Part shown: one piece after another, positions 25,596 through 36,340 of the stretch
How positions within the stretch are numbered: the first letter of the stretch is position 1
Layout: every line of letters starts with the position of its first letter
Assembly (NCBI RefSeq): GCF_038397735.1
Contig: NZ_CP151635.1
Location: forward strand, 2,542,001-2,606,000
DNA from: Microbacterium sp. LWH13-1.2
Lineage (GTDB): Bacteria; Actinomycetota; Actinomycetes; Actinomycetales; Microbacteriaceae
Direction: 5' to 3'
DNA length: 64,000 nucleotides
Notes under the pieces: model-generated
Databases searched by the model: none
The model's input: the letters and a program-made list of their open reading frames with translations, nothing else
Told to the model about the DNA's origin: nothing
Made by a program: the position numbers and the translations under genes

Positions 25596-26789
25596 GTGGC
25601 CTTTGGAAATCAGGTCGTTGTCGCTGGAGTGGGCATGGTGCCGTTCACCAAGCCGTCAGCGGGGGCGTCATACGACACGATGGGCTCGGACGCGACCGTC
25701 CTGGCGCTCTCGGACGCCGGCATCGACTACTCGCTGATCCAGCAGGCGTATGTCGGGTGGGTGTACGGCGACTCGACGGCCGGCCAGGTGGCGCTCTACC
25801 GCGTCGGGCTGTCGGGGATCCCGATCGTCAACGTGAACAACAACTGCGCGACCGGATCGACCGCCCTCTTCCTCGCCCGCCAGGCCGTCGAGAGCGGCGC
25901 GGTCGACTGCGCACTCGCGCTCGGCTTCGAGCAGATGACCCCGGGCGCCCTCCGGGAGACCTTTCACGATCGCACGTCTCCGATGACCGCGCTGAGCGAC
26001 GCGCTTCCCCCAGGCTCGGAAGCCGACGGCGTCGTCGCCAGGCTCTTCGGCGGCGCGGGCCTCGAGCACATGGAGCGATACGGAACGTCCGCGTCGACGT
26101 TCGCCAAGATCGCCGTCAAGGCTCGATCCCACGCCGCGAACAACCCGTACGCCGTGTTCCGGTCACCACTGACCGTCGAGGAGGTGCTGGCATCCGCCCC
26201 GGTATCCGATCCCCTGACACGCCTGATGAGCTGTCCGCCGACGTGCGGAGCGGCGGCCGCTGTCGTGTGCACGCCGGAGTTCGCCGCCGCGCACGGGCTG
26301 TCGGCGGCCGTGACGATCCGCGCTCAGGCCATGACAACCGACAGGGCGGAGACCTTCACCTCGGGCGACCGCCGCGAGCTGGTCGGCGCCGGCATGACTC
26401 GACAGGCAGCCCGCCAGGTCTACGAGCAGGCCGGTGTCGAACCGACCGACATCCCCGTGGTCGAGCTGCATGACTGCTTCGCCACCAACGAGCTGATCTC
26501 CTATGAGGCACTCGGCCTGACGCCGGAAGGCACGGGCGCGGCCTTCGTCGACGACGGCGACAACACCTACGGCGGCCGGGTCGTCACCAATCCGTCCGGT
26601 GGCCTGCTGTCGAAGGGACACCCTCTCGGCGCGACCGGCCTCGCACAGTGCGCGGAACTGGTCTGGCAACTGCGCGGAACAGCCGGCGCGCGCCAGGTCG
26701 AGGGCGCTCGCCTCGCACTGCAGCACAACATCGGCCTGGGCGGCGCTGCCGTCGTGACACTTTACGAACGACAGGGGACACACCGATGA
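25596..26789 (+). CDS. SCP-x/acetyl-CoA C-acetyltransferase-like thiolase
   Basis: GTG 25596 with GAAGAGGAG upstream gives 397 residues. It belongs to the lipid-transfer (SCP-x) thiolase group: active-site Cys84 in NNNCATGS, ELHDCFATNE, and the second motif SKGHPLGATG. Such thiolases cleave 3-ketoacyl-CoAs, often branched or sterol-derived. It is the first gene of a six-gene operon with SDR, MFS, GH2, esterase and acyl-CoA ligase, and its promoter carries the shared operator. All catalytic positions appear intact. Confidence 0.9.
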   Translation: MAFGNQVVVAGVGMVPFTKPSAGASYDTMGSDATVLALSDAGIDYSLIQQAYVGWVYGDSTAGQVALYRVGLSGIPIVNVNNNCATGSTALFLARQAVESGAVDCALALGFEQMTPGALRETFHDRTSPMTALSDALPPGSEADGVVARLFGGAGLEHMERYGTSASTFAKIAVKARSHAANNPYAVFRSPLTVEEVLASAPVSDPLTRLMSCPPTCGAAAAVVCTPEFAAAHGLSAAVTIRAQAMTTDRAETFTSGDRRELVGAGMTRQAARQVYEQAGVEPTDIPVVELHDCFATNELISYEALGLTPEGTGAAFVDDGDNTYGGRVVTNPSGGLLSKGHPLGATGLAQCAELVWQLRGTAGARQVEGARLALQHNIGLGGAAVVTLYERQGTHR

Positions 26790-27610
26790 AGCTGCAGGAC
26801 AGAACCGCGATCGTCACCGGGGGCGGGCGCGGCATCGGGCGCGAGATCGCTCTCGGCCTCGCCCGAGAAGGCGCCCGAGTGGTCGTGAACGACCTCGACG
26901 CAGGACCGGCCGACGAGACCGTAGCCCTCATCCAGGCCCTCGGCGGCGCCGCCGCCGCGAGCGTCGGCTCGATCACCGACGCCGACGCTCCCGATCGCAT
27001 CGTCGACACCGCGGTCTCGCACTTCGGCGGCCTCGACATCATCGTGAACAACGCCGGATACACCTGGGACTCCGTCATCCAGAAGACGGGTGACGACCAG
27101 TGGGAGGAGATGGTCGCCCTGCATCTCACCGCTCCGTTCCGTCTGCTGCGCGCCGCTCAGCCCGTGTTCGCCGCGGCGGCGAAGGCCGAGCTCGCAGAGA
27201 CAGGGGGCGCGCGCTGCCGCAAGGTCGTCAACGTCTCCTCGGTGTCCGCTCTGTCGGGGAATCCGGGCCAGGTCGCCTACAGCTCGGCCAAGGCGGGGAT
27301 CAGTGGACTCACGCATACCCTTGCGCGCGAATGGGGCCGGTACAACGTCACGGTCAACGCTGTGGCGTTCGGACTCATCGCCACCCGCCTCACGACACCC
27401 GCAGACGACGACGTCGAGATCGACGTCGCCGGCTCGGCTGTCCGTGTGGGCGTGAACCGTGCCGTACTCGACCGAGCCAAGGAGAGCATTCCCCTCGGCC
27501 GCGTCGGCACACCCGTCGACGCCGCCGGCGCCGTGCTGTTGCTCTGCCTGCCCGAGTCCGACTACGTCACCGGTGAGACCCTCGTCTGCGGTGGCGGCTG
27601 GCGCGGCTGA
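26786..27610 (+). CDS. SDR-family 3-hydroxyacyl-CoA dehydrogenase-like protein
   Basis: The 274-residue protein starts inside the thiolase stop (ATGA overlap). Rossmann motif TGGGRGIG, NNAG, and the catalytic YSSAK are present. Its FabG-like form and place between thiolase and acyl-CoA ligase suggest oxidation of a 3-hydroxyacyl-CoA to the 3-keto substrate of the thiolase. Another secondary alcohol is possible. Confidence 0.85.
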   Translation: MKLQDRTAIVTGGGRGIGREIALGLAREGARVVVNDLDAGPADETVALIQALGGAAAASVGSITDADAPDRIVDTAVSHFGGLDIIVNNAGYTWDSVIQKTGDDQWEEMVALHLTAPFRLLRAAQPVFAAAAKAELAETGGARCRKVVNVSSVSALSGNPGQVAYSSAKAGISGLTHTLAREWGRYNVTVNAVAFGLIATRLTTPADDDVEIDVAGSAVRVGVNRAVLDRAKESIPLGRVGTPVDAAGAVLLLCLPESDYVTGETLVCGGGWRG

Positions 27611-27625
27611 ACGGATCGGATCGAG

Positions 27626-28942
27626 ATGAACCCCATGAATGTCCCCCCGCCCACCACCGTCGATGGCGACGGACCGAAGGCCCCGCCCATCGCGACCGTG
27701 ACCACGCCCTTCGGACGCGTGATGGTGGCGATGATCTCGTCCTACATGGGAGGCGTCATCGCACTCTCCGTGCCGGTCTCCGTGCTGCTCACGCTCAAGC
27801 TCGTCGAGATGGTCGGCCAGGACGGCGTGCCGCTGGCGCTCGGCGTGATCACCGGATGCGGTGCAGCGACCGGCTTCTTCGTCAACCCGATCGCGGGGCG
27901 CATCAGCGACCGCACGCAGTTGCGCTTCGGTCGCCGCCGCACCTGGATCCTCGCCGGCGGCCTGGCGGGAGCCTGCGCCCTGTCGGCGATCTGGCTGACG
28001 ACCGAGGTGTGGCAGATCGTCGTGCTCTGGTGCCTCGTCGAGATCTTCATCGGCTTCCAGATGTCGGTAACCGGCGCGCTCATGGTCGATCAGGTTCCTG
28101 CCGCCAAACGCGGCTCGATCTCCGGTGTGCTCGGGCTGATCGTCGCGACCGGCCCCCTGCTCGGCCTCGCCATCATCACCCCGCTCAGCGGAGCCGCGCA
28201 GTGGATCGCGATCGCCGCCCTCGCCGCGATCGGCGCGGCCATCGCGATCCTCCTGCTACGCGAGAGCCCGCTGGCGAACGCGCCCTCCCCCATCACCGCA
28301 CGCCAGCTGCTGTCGTCCTTCTGGGTCAGCCCCCGTCGTCACCCGGCGTTCGCGTACGCCTGGATGGTGAAGCTGTTCGTCGGGGCGGTCGGTGCCGCCG
28401 GTGCGTACAACGGCGTCTTCCTGCTGCAGCGGATCGGAACGTCGACGGAGGAGCTCGCCGCCACGATCCTCGGCATCTCCTTCATCTTCGTCGGAGTGGG
28501 CGGCACGGCCTGCCTGCTGGCCGGCATCGTCTCCGACCGCCTCCGCCGCCAGAAGCCGTTCGTCATGATGGGCGGCGTCCTGGGCGCAGGCGGACTCGTC
28601 GTGCTCGCCTTCGCCGACGCCCTCCCTGCTGTCTATCTGTCGACCGCGATCAGCGCCGTCGGCGCAGGCATCTTCCTCTCGGTCGACACCGCACTGAGCT
28701 CCCGCATGCTCCCGCGCGCCGAGGACATCGGAAAAGACCTGGGCGTCATGAGCTTGGCGGGCACGATCCCCGCCTCGGCCATCCCCTTCATCGCGCCGCT
28801 CCTGCTCGCCATCGGCGGATTCACACTGCTCTACCTGCTGCTCGCAGTGCTCGGCCTGATCGGCGGCCTGCTGGTGCTGCGACTACCTGAACTCGGAAAA
28901 GAAGGAGACCCGCGATGGGCGCAACTCACGGTGACACGATGA
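27626..28942 (+). CDS. MFS transporter
   Basis: The 438-residue protein has about twelve membrane segments. The loop between segments 2 and 3 reads GRISDRTQLRFGRRRTW, resembling the loop of glycoside-pentoside-hexuronide and sucrose-type symporters. In this operon it could import the glycoside or a released product, or export one. It overlaps the GH2 gene by 28 bp. ATG 27635 is an alternative start. Confidence 0.85.
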   Translation: MNPMNVPPPTTVDGDGPKAPPIATVTTPFGRVMVAMISSYMGGVIALSVPVSVLLTLKLVEMVGQDGVPLALGVITGCGAATGFFVNPIAGRISDRTQLRFGRRRTWILAGGLAGACALSAIWLTTEVWQIVVLWCLVEIFIGFQMSVTGALMVDQVPAAKRGSISGVLGLIVATGPLLGLAIITPLSGAAQWIAIAALAAIGAAIAILLLRESPLANAPSPITARQLLSSFWVSPRRHPAFAYAWMVKLFVGAVGAAGAYNGVFLLQRIGTSTEELAATILGISFIFVGVGGTACLLAGIVSDRLRRQKPFVMMGGVLGAGGLVVLAFADALPAVYLSTAISAVGAGIFLSVDTALSSRMLPRAEDIGKDLGVMSLAGTIPASAIPFIAPLLLAIGGFTLLYLLLAVLGLIGGLLVLRLPELGKEGDPRWAQLTVTR

Positions 28943-31431
28943 CCCTGGTGATCGGCGGGTGGGAGCTGCGCGACACCGCCGAGGGCGCGGGCGATGCGCT
29001 GGTGCTCTCGACCGGCGACTCGCAGGAATGGCTTCCCGCCGTCGTCCCTGGAGGCGTGCACCCCACGCTCATCGCGGCGGGTCGTCTGCCCGATCCGTTG
29101 GCGGAGGACAACCTCTCTCAGCATCGATGGATCGAGAACCGCGAGTGGTGGTACCGCGCACGCTTCGACGCCGAGGCGGGTGACGTCAGGATCACGGCCG
29201 ACGGACTGGACACCGTCGCCGAGCTCTTCATCGACGGGCGATCGATCGGCCGTCACGCCAACCAGTTCCGTCCCGCGGAGTTCGACGTGACGCTCGACAC
29301 GGGAGGCGAGCATGTGATGCTCATCCGCTTCTCGCGCCCTCTGCCCCACAGCCCGGAAGCAGAGGAGAACGGGAACAAGGGGGCCGCGAAGGTGGCGGCC
29401 GGCCTGCGCAAGGCGACCTTCTCGTGGGGGTGGGACTTCGGTCCCCGGCTGCCGTCCATCGGACTCTCCGGTGACGTCGCGGTGGAACGCGCCGCTCGCC
29501 CCCGGCTCGCCGCGCCCCACGCGCACACCTCGTTCCTGGCGTCCGACCACTCGCAGGCGCGCGTGGCCGTGACCGTCGATGTCGAGAACCTCGGCGCCGC
29601 CAGCCAGACGCCACTCACGGTCGACGCGGTCTTGACCTCTCCCGGCGGCACCGCCCATGTGCGGTCCGTCGCGGTCCTCGACGGGGTCGCTTCGATCGAG
29701 CTGGTCGTCGACGACCCCGACCTGTGGTGGACGCACGACCTGGGCCGACCCGCCCTGCATGACCTGCGCGTCGACCTGCGCAGCGCCGACGGCATCGTCG
29801 ACACGCATACCTCCCGCGTCGGCATCCGCACGATCGACCTGTCACGTCCGATCGATCCCGTCGACGGCGGACGACTCTTCCAGTTCGTCCTGAACGGCGT
29901 GCCGGCGTTCGTCCGCGGCGCGAACTGGGTGCCCCCGAGCCCCCTGGTCGGTGTCGTCGACGCGCCCCTGCGGCGCGAGCTCGTGCAGCGCGCCGCCGAG
30001 GGCGGGATGTCGATGCTGCGCGTATGGGGAGGCGGCATCTACGAGCACGACGTCTTCTACGACGCGTGCGACGAGCTCGGCATCCTCATCTGGCAGGACT
30101 TCATGTTCGCGTGCGTCGCCTACCCGGGCGATGACCCCGCCTTCGCCGCGGAGGTCGAGATCGAGGCGCGCCATCAGATCCGACGCCTGCGCAGCCGGGC
30201 GTGCCTGGCGCTGTGGTGCGGCAACAACGAGACCGAAGCCCTCGCGGCCATCTTCGAGCACGACTCCGGCACCTCGGCCGGCGAGTGGGGGCGCCACCTC
30301 TTCCACACCGTGCTCCCCCGGGCCCTCGACGGGCTCGACGACGTCACCGCCTACTGGCCGGGAAGCCCCTGGGGCGAGACCACGGACGAGCTCAACGGCT
30401 TCCGCGACGGCGACCGGCACTCCTGGGAGGTCTGGCACGGACGCGACGGGGGCCCGTTCTTCACCGAGCTCGCCGACCGCGGCGACCACCCAGGCGACGT
30501 CCGTCACTGGCGCCGCTATGCCACCGACACGGGCCGTTTCATCACCGAGTTCGGCATCCTCTCGGCTCCGAACCGCGAGACATTCGACCGGTGGATGCCG
30601 GGAGCCCGGCTGCACGACGACGTCTTCGACACCCACCTGACCGATCGCCCCGGCGACAAGATCGAGCAGATCATGGAGATCGCCACAGGTCTGCCCGAGG
30701 ATCTCGAGCAGTACATCGATTCGAGTCAGACCGTGCAGGCCGAGGCGATGCTGTTCGCGGTCGAGCACTTCCGGCGCCGCCAGCCCCGCACGGCAGGCAC
30801 ACTGGTGTGGCAGCTGAACGACTGCTGGCCGGGTATGACCTGGTCGCTTCTCGATGTCGACGGCACGCCCAAGGCCGCGTACTACGCGATGGCTCGCGCC
30901 AGCGCTCCCCTGGCGGTCAGCATCGCGGAGGACGGCCGAGGAGGAGTGGAGATCTGGCTCGTCAACAACACCCGTCGACGCCAGCAGGTGCCCATCGATG
31001 TCGAGATCGGAACGTTCGACGGGGAGGAACGCGCGCGGCACCGCGTCGTCGGACAGGCAGAGGCCGGCACGTCGGTTCTCGTCTGGTCGACGACCGCGGC
31101 GGCCGACGAGCGACACTACGTCTGGGCGTCGAGTCCCGACGATGCGTTCCCCGTCGCCCGCAAGCACTTCGTCGATCCGGGCGCTCTGCAGATCCATCGG
31201 CCGACGCTTTCCTGGAGCGTCGACGGCCCCTACCTCGACCTCGTCTCGACGGGCTACAGCTACGGCATCCGCATCTCGCATCCCGAGCCGTCGACGCGCC
31301 TCAGCGACAACTGGTTCGACATGCGCGACGGAGATCGGCGACGGATTCTCGTGCGCAACGTCGACCCGGCCTTGCTGCACGTCGCCCCGAGCCGGTTGCA
31401 TGGACTCGAGCACCGGAAGGCGGACGCATGA
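28915..31431 (+). CDS. GH2 beta-mannosidase
   Basis: ATG 28915 has GAAGGAG about seven bases upstream and gives 838 residues, a usual length for the family. A GH2 sugar-binding domain, Ig-like domain and TIM barrel follow in order. The acid/base Glu439 is in WCGNNE and the nucleophile Glu545 in FITEFG; FVRGANWVPPSPL and LRVWGGGIYE are typical of beta-mannosidases. There is no signal peptide, so it acts on an imported beta-mannoside. It begins within the MFS gene and ends in an ATGA overlap with the esterase, so expression is tightly coupled. Confidence 0.93.
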   Translation: MGATHGDTMTLVIGGWELRDTAEGAGDALVLSTGDSQEWLPAVVPGGVHPTLIAAGRLPDPLAEDNLSQHRWIENREWWYRARFDAEAGDVRITADGLDTVAELFIDGRSIGRHANQFRPAEFDVTLDTGGEHVMLIRFSRPLPHSPEAEENGNKGAAKVAAGLRKATFSWGWDFGPRLPSIGLSGDVAVERAARPRLAAPHAHTSFLASDHSQARVAVTVDVENLGAASQTPLTVDAVLTSPGGTAHVRSVAVLDGVASIELVVDDPDLWWTHDLGRPALHDLRVDLRSADGIVDTHTSRVGIRTIDLSRPIDPVDGGRLFQFVLNGVPAFVRGANWVPPSPLVGVVDAPLRRELVQRAAEGGMSMLRVWGGGIYEHDVFYDACDELGILIWQDFMFACVAYPGDDPAFAAEVEIEARHQIRRLRSRACLALWCGNNETEALAAIFEHDSGTSAGEWGRHLFHTVLPRALDGLDDVTAYWPGSPWGETTDELNGFRDGDRHSWEVWHGRDGGPFFTELADRGDHPGDVRHWRRYATDTGRFITEFGILSAPNRETFDRWMPGARLHDDVFDTHLTDRPGDKIEQIMEIATGLPEDLEQYIDSSQTVQAEAMLFAVEHFRRRQPRTAGTLVWQLNDCWPGMTWSLLDVDGTPKAAYYAMARASAPLAVSIAEDGRGGVEIWLVNNTRRRQQVPIDVEIGTFDGEERARHRVVGQAEAGTSVLVWSTTAAADERHYVWASSPDDAFPVARKHFVDPGALQIHRPTLSWSVDGPYLDLVSTGYSYGIRISHPEPSTRLSDNWFDMRDGDRRRILVRNVDPALLHVAPSRLHGLEHRKADA

Positions 31432-32882
31432 GCGAGGCGACGGCCACCACGACCCGCATCAGCACGGGGCACCTACAGGGGCGACGCCAGGGAGGCGTCG
31501 ACAGCTACCTGGGCATCCCTTACGCCGCGCCGCCGGTCGGAGAGCGGCGATTCCGCGAGGCCGCTCCGGCCGAACCCTGGGAGGGGGTGCGCGACGCGAC
31601 GACGATGGGTCCCACCGCTCCCCAGAACGAGCTGTCGCCGTGGTCGGCTCGGTATCTGCCGAACATCGTCGCGCTGGGTGACGAGTATCTGAACCTCAAC
31701 GTGTGGGCCCCCGCCGACGCGGTGGACTGCCCGGTGATGGTGTGGATCCACGGCGGATCCCTCCGTCACGGCTCCAATGCCCTCGACGGATACGACGGCA
31801 CGGCGTTCGCCCGCGACGGTGTGGTGCTCGTGAGCATCAACTACCGCCTCGCCTTCGAAGGCTTCTCGGTGATCGAGGGTGCTCCGCTCAATGCGGGATA
31901 CAGCGACGTGGTCGCCGCCCTGCGCTGGGTGCAGACCGAGATCGCCGCGTTCGGCGGCGACCCTGAGTCGGTGACGATCTTCGGCGAGTCGGCGGGCGCG
32001 GTCATCGTCAGCAACCTGATGGTCGGCGCTCACGCCGGCAGCCTCTTCCACCAGGTGATCATTCAGAGCGGGATGCCTGCTGCGGCGAAGCCCGGCGAGT
32101 CGGCGGGAGCGACGCGCGCCCTGAGTCGTGTGCTGGGCATCCGCGCCACACGGGATGCGTTCGCCGCCGTGCCTGTGGAGCGCATGCTCACGGCGGATCG
32201 CGAGACCAAGGACCACCCGGACCCGCGCATCAAGGAGGCCGGCTGGAACGCGACGATCGGCGGCGCCTTCGTCGAGAACGATCCGATGGACGCCGCCATG
32301 ACGGACGTGGCCGACGGGGTGCGGGTGCTGGCCGGATGGACCTCGGAGGAGCACACCTTCTTCCGTCTCGACACCCCCGTCGGGCGCATCCTCTTCGCCC
32401 TGGCATGCGCGAAGTTCGGTGCCGGCCCGCGGGTGGTCAAGGCCTACCGCCGCGCCTACCCCACAGCGACACGTGCCGAGCTGATGGTCATCATGACCAT
32501 CGACAGGATCCTCCGTCTGCCGATGAACAAGATCGCGGACGGGCGTCGCCGACGCGGAGCGCGCACCTGGTTCTACGAGTTCGACTGGGGCAGCCCCGTC
32601 GACGGCCTCGGCGCCACGCACGCGGTCGAGCTGCCGTTCGTCTTCGACACGCTCGACTCACCGGACTGGAAGAACTTCATCGGCACCGAGGCTCCGCAGC
32701 GTCTGGCAGACGAGGTGCACGCCGCATGGGTGCGGTTCGCGAAGACCGGCGACCCCGGCTGGCGGGAATGGGATGCCGACCGACCGACCATGGTCTTCGG
32801 TGCTGAGCGCTCAGAGCTGGTCGACCGCCGGCGCGATGCGCAGCTCGCCGCCTGGCGCGAACGTGAGGGCGATCGACCATGA
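31428..32882 (+). CDS. Cytoplasmic type B carboxylesterase
   Basis: The 484-residue protein has the type B esterase nucleophile Ser188 in FGESAG, the N-terminal SYLGIPYAAPPVG and the oxyanion-loop region MVWIHGGSLRHGS. No signal peptide is seen. It is joined by ATGA overlaps to the GH2 beta-mannosidase before it and the acyl-CoA ligase after it. This order suggests release of an acyl group from a mannoside so that the acid can be activated. A second, exported family member lies at 34460. Confidence 0.9.
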   Translation: MSEATATTTRISTGHLQGRRQGGVDSYLGIPYAAPPVGERRFREAAPAEPWEGVRDATTMGPTAPQNELSPWSARYLPNIVALGDEYLNLNVWAPADAVDCPVMVWIHGGSLRHGSNALDGYDGTAFARDGVVLVSINYRLAFEGFSVIEGAPLNAGYSDVVAALRWVQTEIAAFGGDPESVTIFGESAGAVIVSNLMVGAHAGSLFHQVIIQSGMPAAAKPGESAGATRALSRVLGIRATRDAFAAVPVERMLTADRETKDHPDPRIKEAGWNATIGGAFVENDPMDAAMTDVADGVRVLAGWTSEEHTFFRLDTPVGRILFALACAKFGAGPRVVKAYRRAYPTATRAELMVIMTIDRILRLPMNKIADGRRRRGARTWFYEFDWGSPVDGLGATHAVELPFVFDTLDSPDWKNFIGTEAPQRLADEVHAAWVRFAKTGDPGWREWDADRPTMVFGAERSELVDRRRDAQLAAWREREGDRP

Positions 32883-34345
32883 GCGACCGCGAGCCGGAGT
32901 TCGACGCGGACGCCCCCTTCGTGGAGGTGCTGCGGCGGTGGGCCGAGCATGACCCCGACCGGCCTGCCGTGTCCGATGCCGCACGCACGCTCACCCGAGC
33001 GCAGCTCGAGGCCGACAGCGACGCGCTCGCGGACGCGTTTGCCGAGCACGGCGTGCGCCCCGGCTCTTTCGTGACGATCACGCTGCCGAACGAGGTGGCG
33101 TTCTTCACCGCCGTCATCGCGGCGTGGAAAGTCGGTGCGACACCGCAGCCGGTGTCGTCGCGCAGCCCCGATGCCGAGCTGAAGCGGGTGATCGAGCTGG
33201 CCAAGCCCGCGCTGGTCGTGGGACGCCGTGTGGACGGCATTCCGAGCATCACTCTTCCCCTCGAGAGCGGCCGCGAGCGCAGCAGCGACGATCGCCACGA
33301 GGCCGTCGCTGCCTCCTGGAAGGCGCCGCTGTCAGGCGGCAGTACGGGCGCACCGAAGCTGATCGTCTCGACCCTGCCGGCGCGCTACGGCAGCCTCGCC
33401 CCGTTCGCGCCCCTCGTGCGGATGAGGTCGGAGGGGATCAGCGTCATCCCGACACCGCTGTCGCACAACATGGGGCTGCTCTTCGGGACGCTCACGCTGA
33501 TCACCGGAGGAGAGGTCGTCATCCTGCCGCGCTTCACACCGGAGTCGTTCGTCCGGGTCGTCGACGAGCGACGGGCGACCTGGGCGATCACCGTCCCGAC
33601 CATGCTGCACCGCACGGAGCGTCTGCTGCGCGAGGGCGATCGCGCCGATCTGTCGAGCCTGGAGGCCGTGGCCGTCGGCGCCTCGGCATGTCCGCAGCGA
33701 CTGAAGGAGTTCTGGGCGGATCGTCTCGGCCCGGACCGGATGATCGAGTTCTACTCGACGACCGAGAACCAGGTGATCGTCCTCGCCGACGGGCACACCT
33801 GGCGCTCGCACCCGGGATCGGTCGGCCACGTCGTGCTCGGCGAGCTCGAGGTGCGCGACGGCACCGGCGCCCCGGTCGCGGACGGGACGGTCGGTGAGCT
33901 GTGGATGCGGCGCGGCGCCGATGAGCCGATCCCCTACCGATATCTCGGCGCCCGACCGCGACGTGATGACGACGGGTGGGACTCGGTCGGCGACCTCGGC
34001 AGCATCCGCGACGGGCATGTGTACCTCGCCGATCGAGTCTCCGACATGATCATCGTCGGCGGAAGCAACGTCTACCCCGCCGAGGTCGAAGCCGCGCTCG
34101 AGGAGCATCCGATGGTGCAGTCGAGCTGCGTCGTCGGTCGCCCGGACGATGAATACGGCAGCCGCCTGCATGCAATCGTCCAGGCGTCGTCCCCCCTGAC
34201 CGCGGACGAGCTGATCGCACACCTGCGTGAGCGATTGACGCCGTACAAGATCCCCCGCACCTACACCTGGACGACCGACGCCATTCGCGACGATGCAGGA
34301 AAGGTGCGCCGCAGCGCCTGGCGGGAGAAGATCCTCGCCGGGTGA
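32879..34345 (+). CDS. AMP-dependent acyl-CoA ligase
   Basis: The 488-residue ANL-family enzyme starts in an ATGA overlap. The phosphate loop is SGGSTGAPK; further motifs are YSTTEN, SVGDLG, and the C-terminal PYKIPR and catalytic Lys in GKVRRSAW. It should activate a carboxylic acid to its CoA ester, probably the acid freed by the esterase. No adenylation-specificity code allows the acid to be named. Confidence 0.9.
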   Translation: MSDREPEFDADAPFVEVLRRWAEHDPDRPAVSDAARTLTRAQLEADSDALADAFAEHGVRPGSFVTITLPNEVAFFTAVIAAWKVGATPQPVSSRSPDAELKRVIELAKPALVVGRRVDGIPSITLPLESGRERSSDDRHEAVAASWKAPLSGGSTGAPKLIVSTLPARYGSLAPFAPLVRMRSEGISVIPTPLSHNMGLLFGTLTLITGGEVVILPRFTPESFVRVVDERRATWAITVPTMLHRTERLLREGDRADLSSLEAVAVGASACPQRLKEFWADRLGPDRMIEFYSTTENQVIVLADGHTWRSHPGSVGHVVLGELEVRDGTGAPVADGTVGELWMRRGADEPIPYRYLGARPRRDDDGWDSVGDLGSIRDGHVYLADRVSDMIIVGGSNVYPAEVEAALEEHPMVQSSCVVGRPDDEYGSRLHAIVQASSPLTADELIAHLRERLTPYKIPRTYTWTTDAIRDDAGKVRRSAWREKILAG

Positions 34346-34373
34346 GGCGCCGGGCACGACGGACGGAGATGTC

Positions 34374-34421
34374 GACGCGGGCAGGATATTAGTCAGACTT
34401 GACTAATATCCTGCCCGCGTC
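34374..34421. promoter_or_regulatory. 48-bp perfect palindrome: operator core in GC-rich arms
   Basis: Two perfect 22-base arms surround GACT. The core ATTAGTCA-GACT-TGACTAAT is the TetR-type operator; the outer arms add GGCAGGATA-like GC-rich sequence, so the RNA would form a strong hairpin. It lies 28 bp after the ligase stop and contains TTGACT (34399-34404), with CAGTCT 17 bases on (34422-34427), upstream of the esterase at 34460. It may be both terminator of one unit and regulated promoter of the next. Confidence 0.82.
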
Positions 34422-34459
34422 CAGTCTGGAAGCATCCATCCCTCACCACCGGAGGTCTC

Positions 34460-36322
<1,863 letters not shown>

Positions 36323-36340
36323 CGACCAGGGGCCGGTACG

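Noticed and set aside
30201..31427. Long frame joining the GH2 region to the esterase
   Set aside because: It is the out-of-frame reading of GH2; the esterase starts at 31428 in an ATGA overlap.
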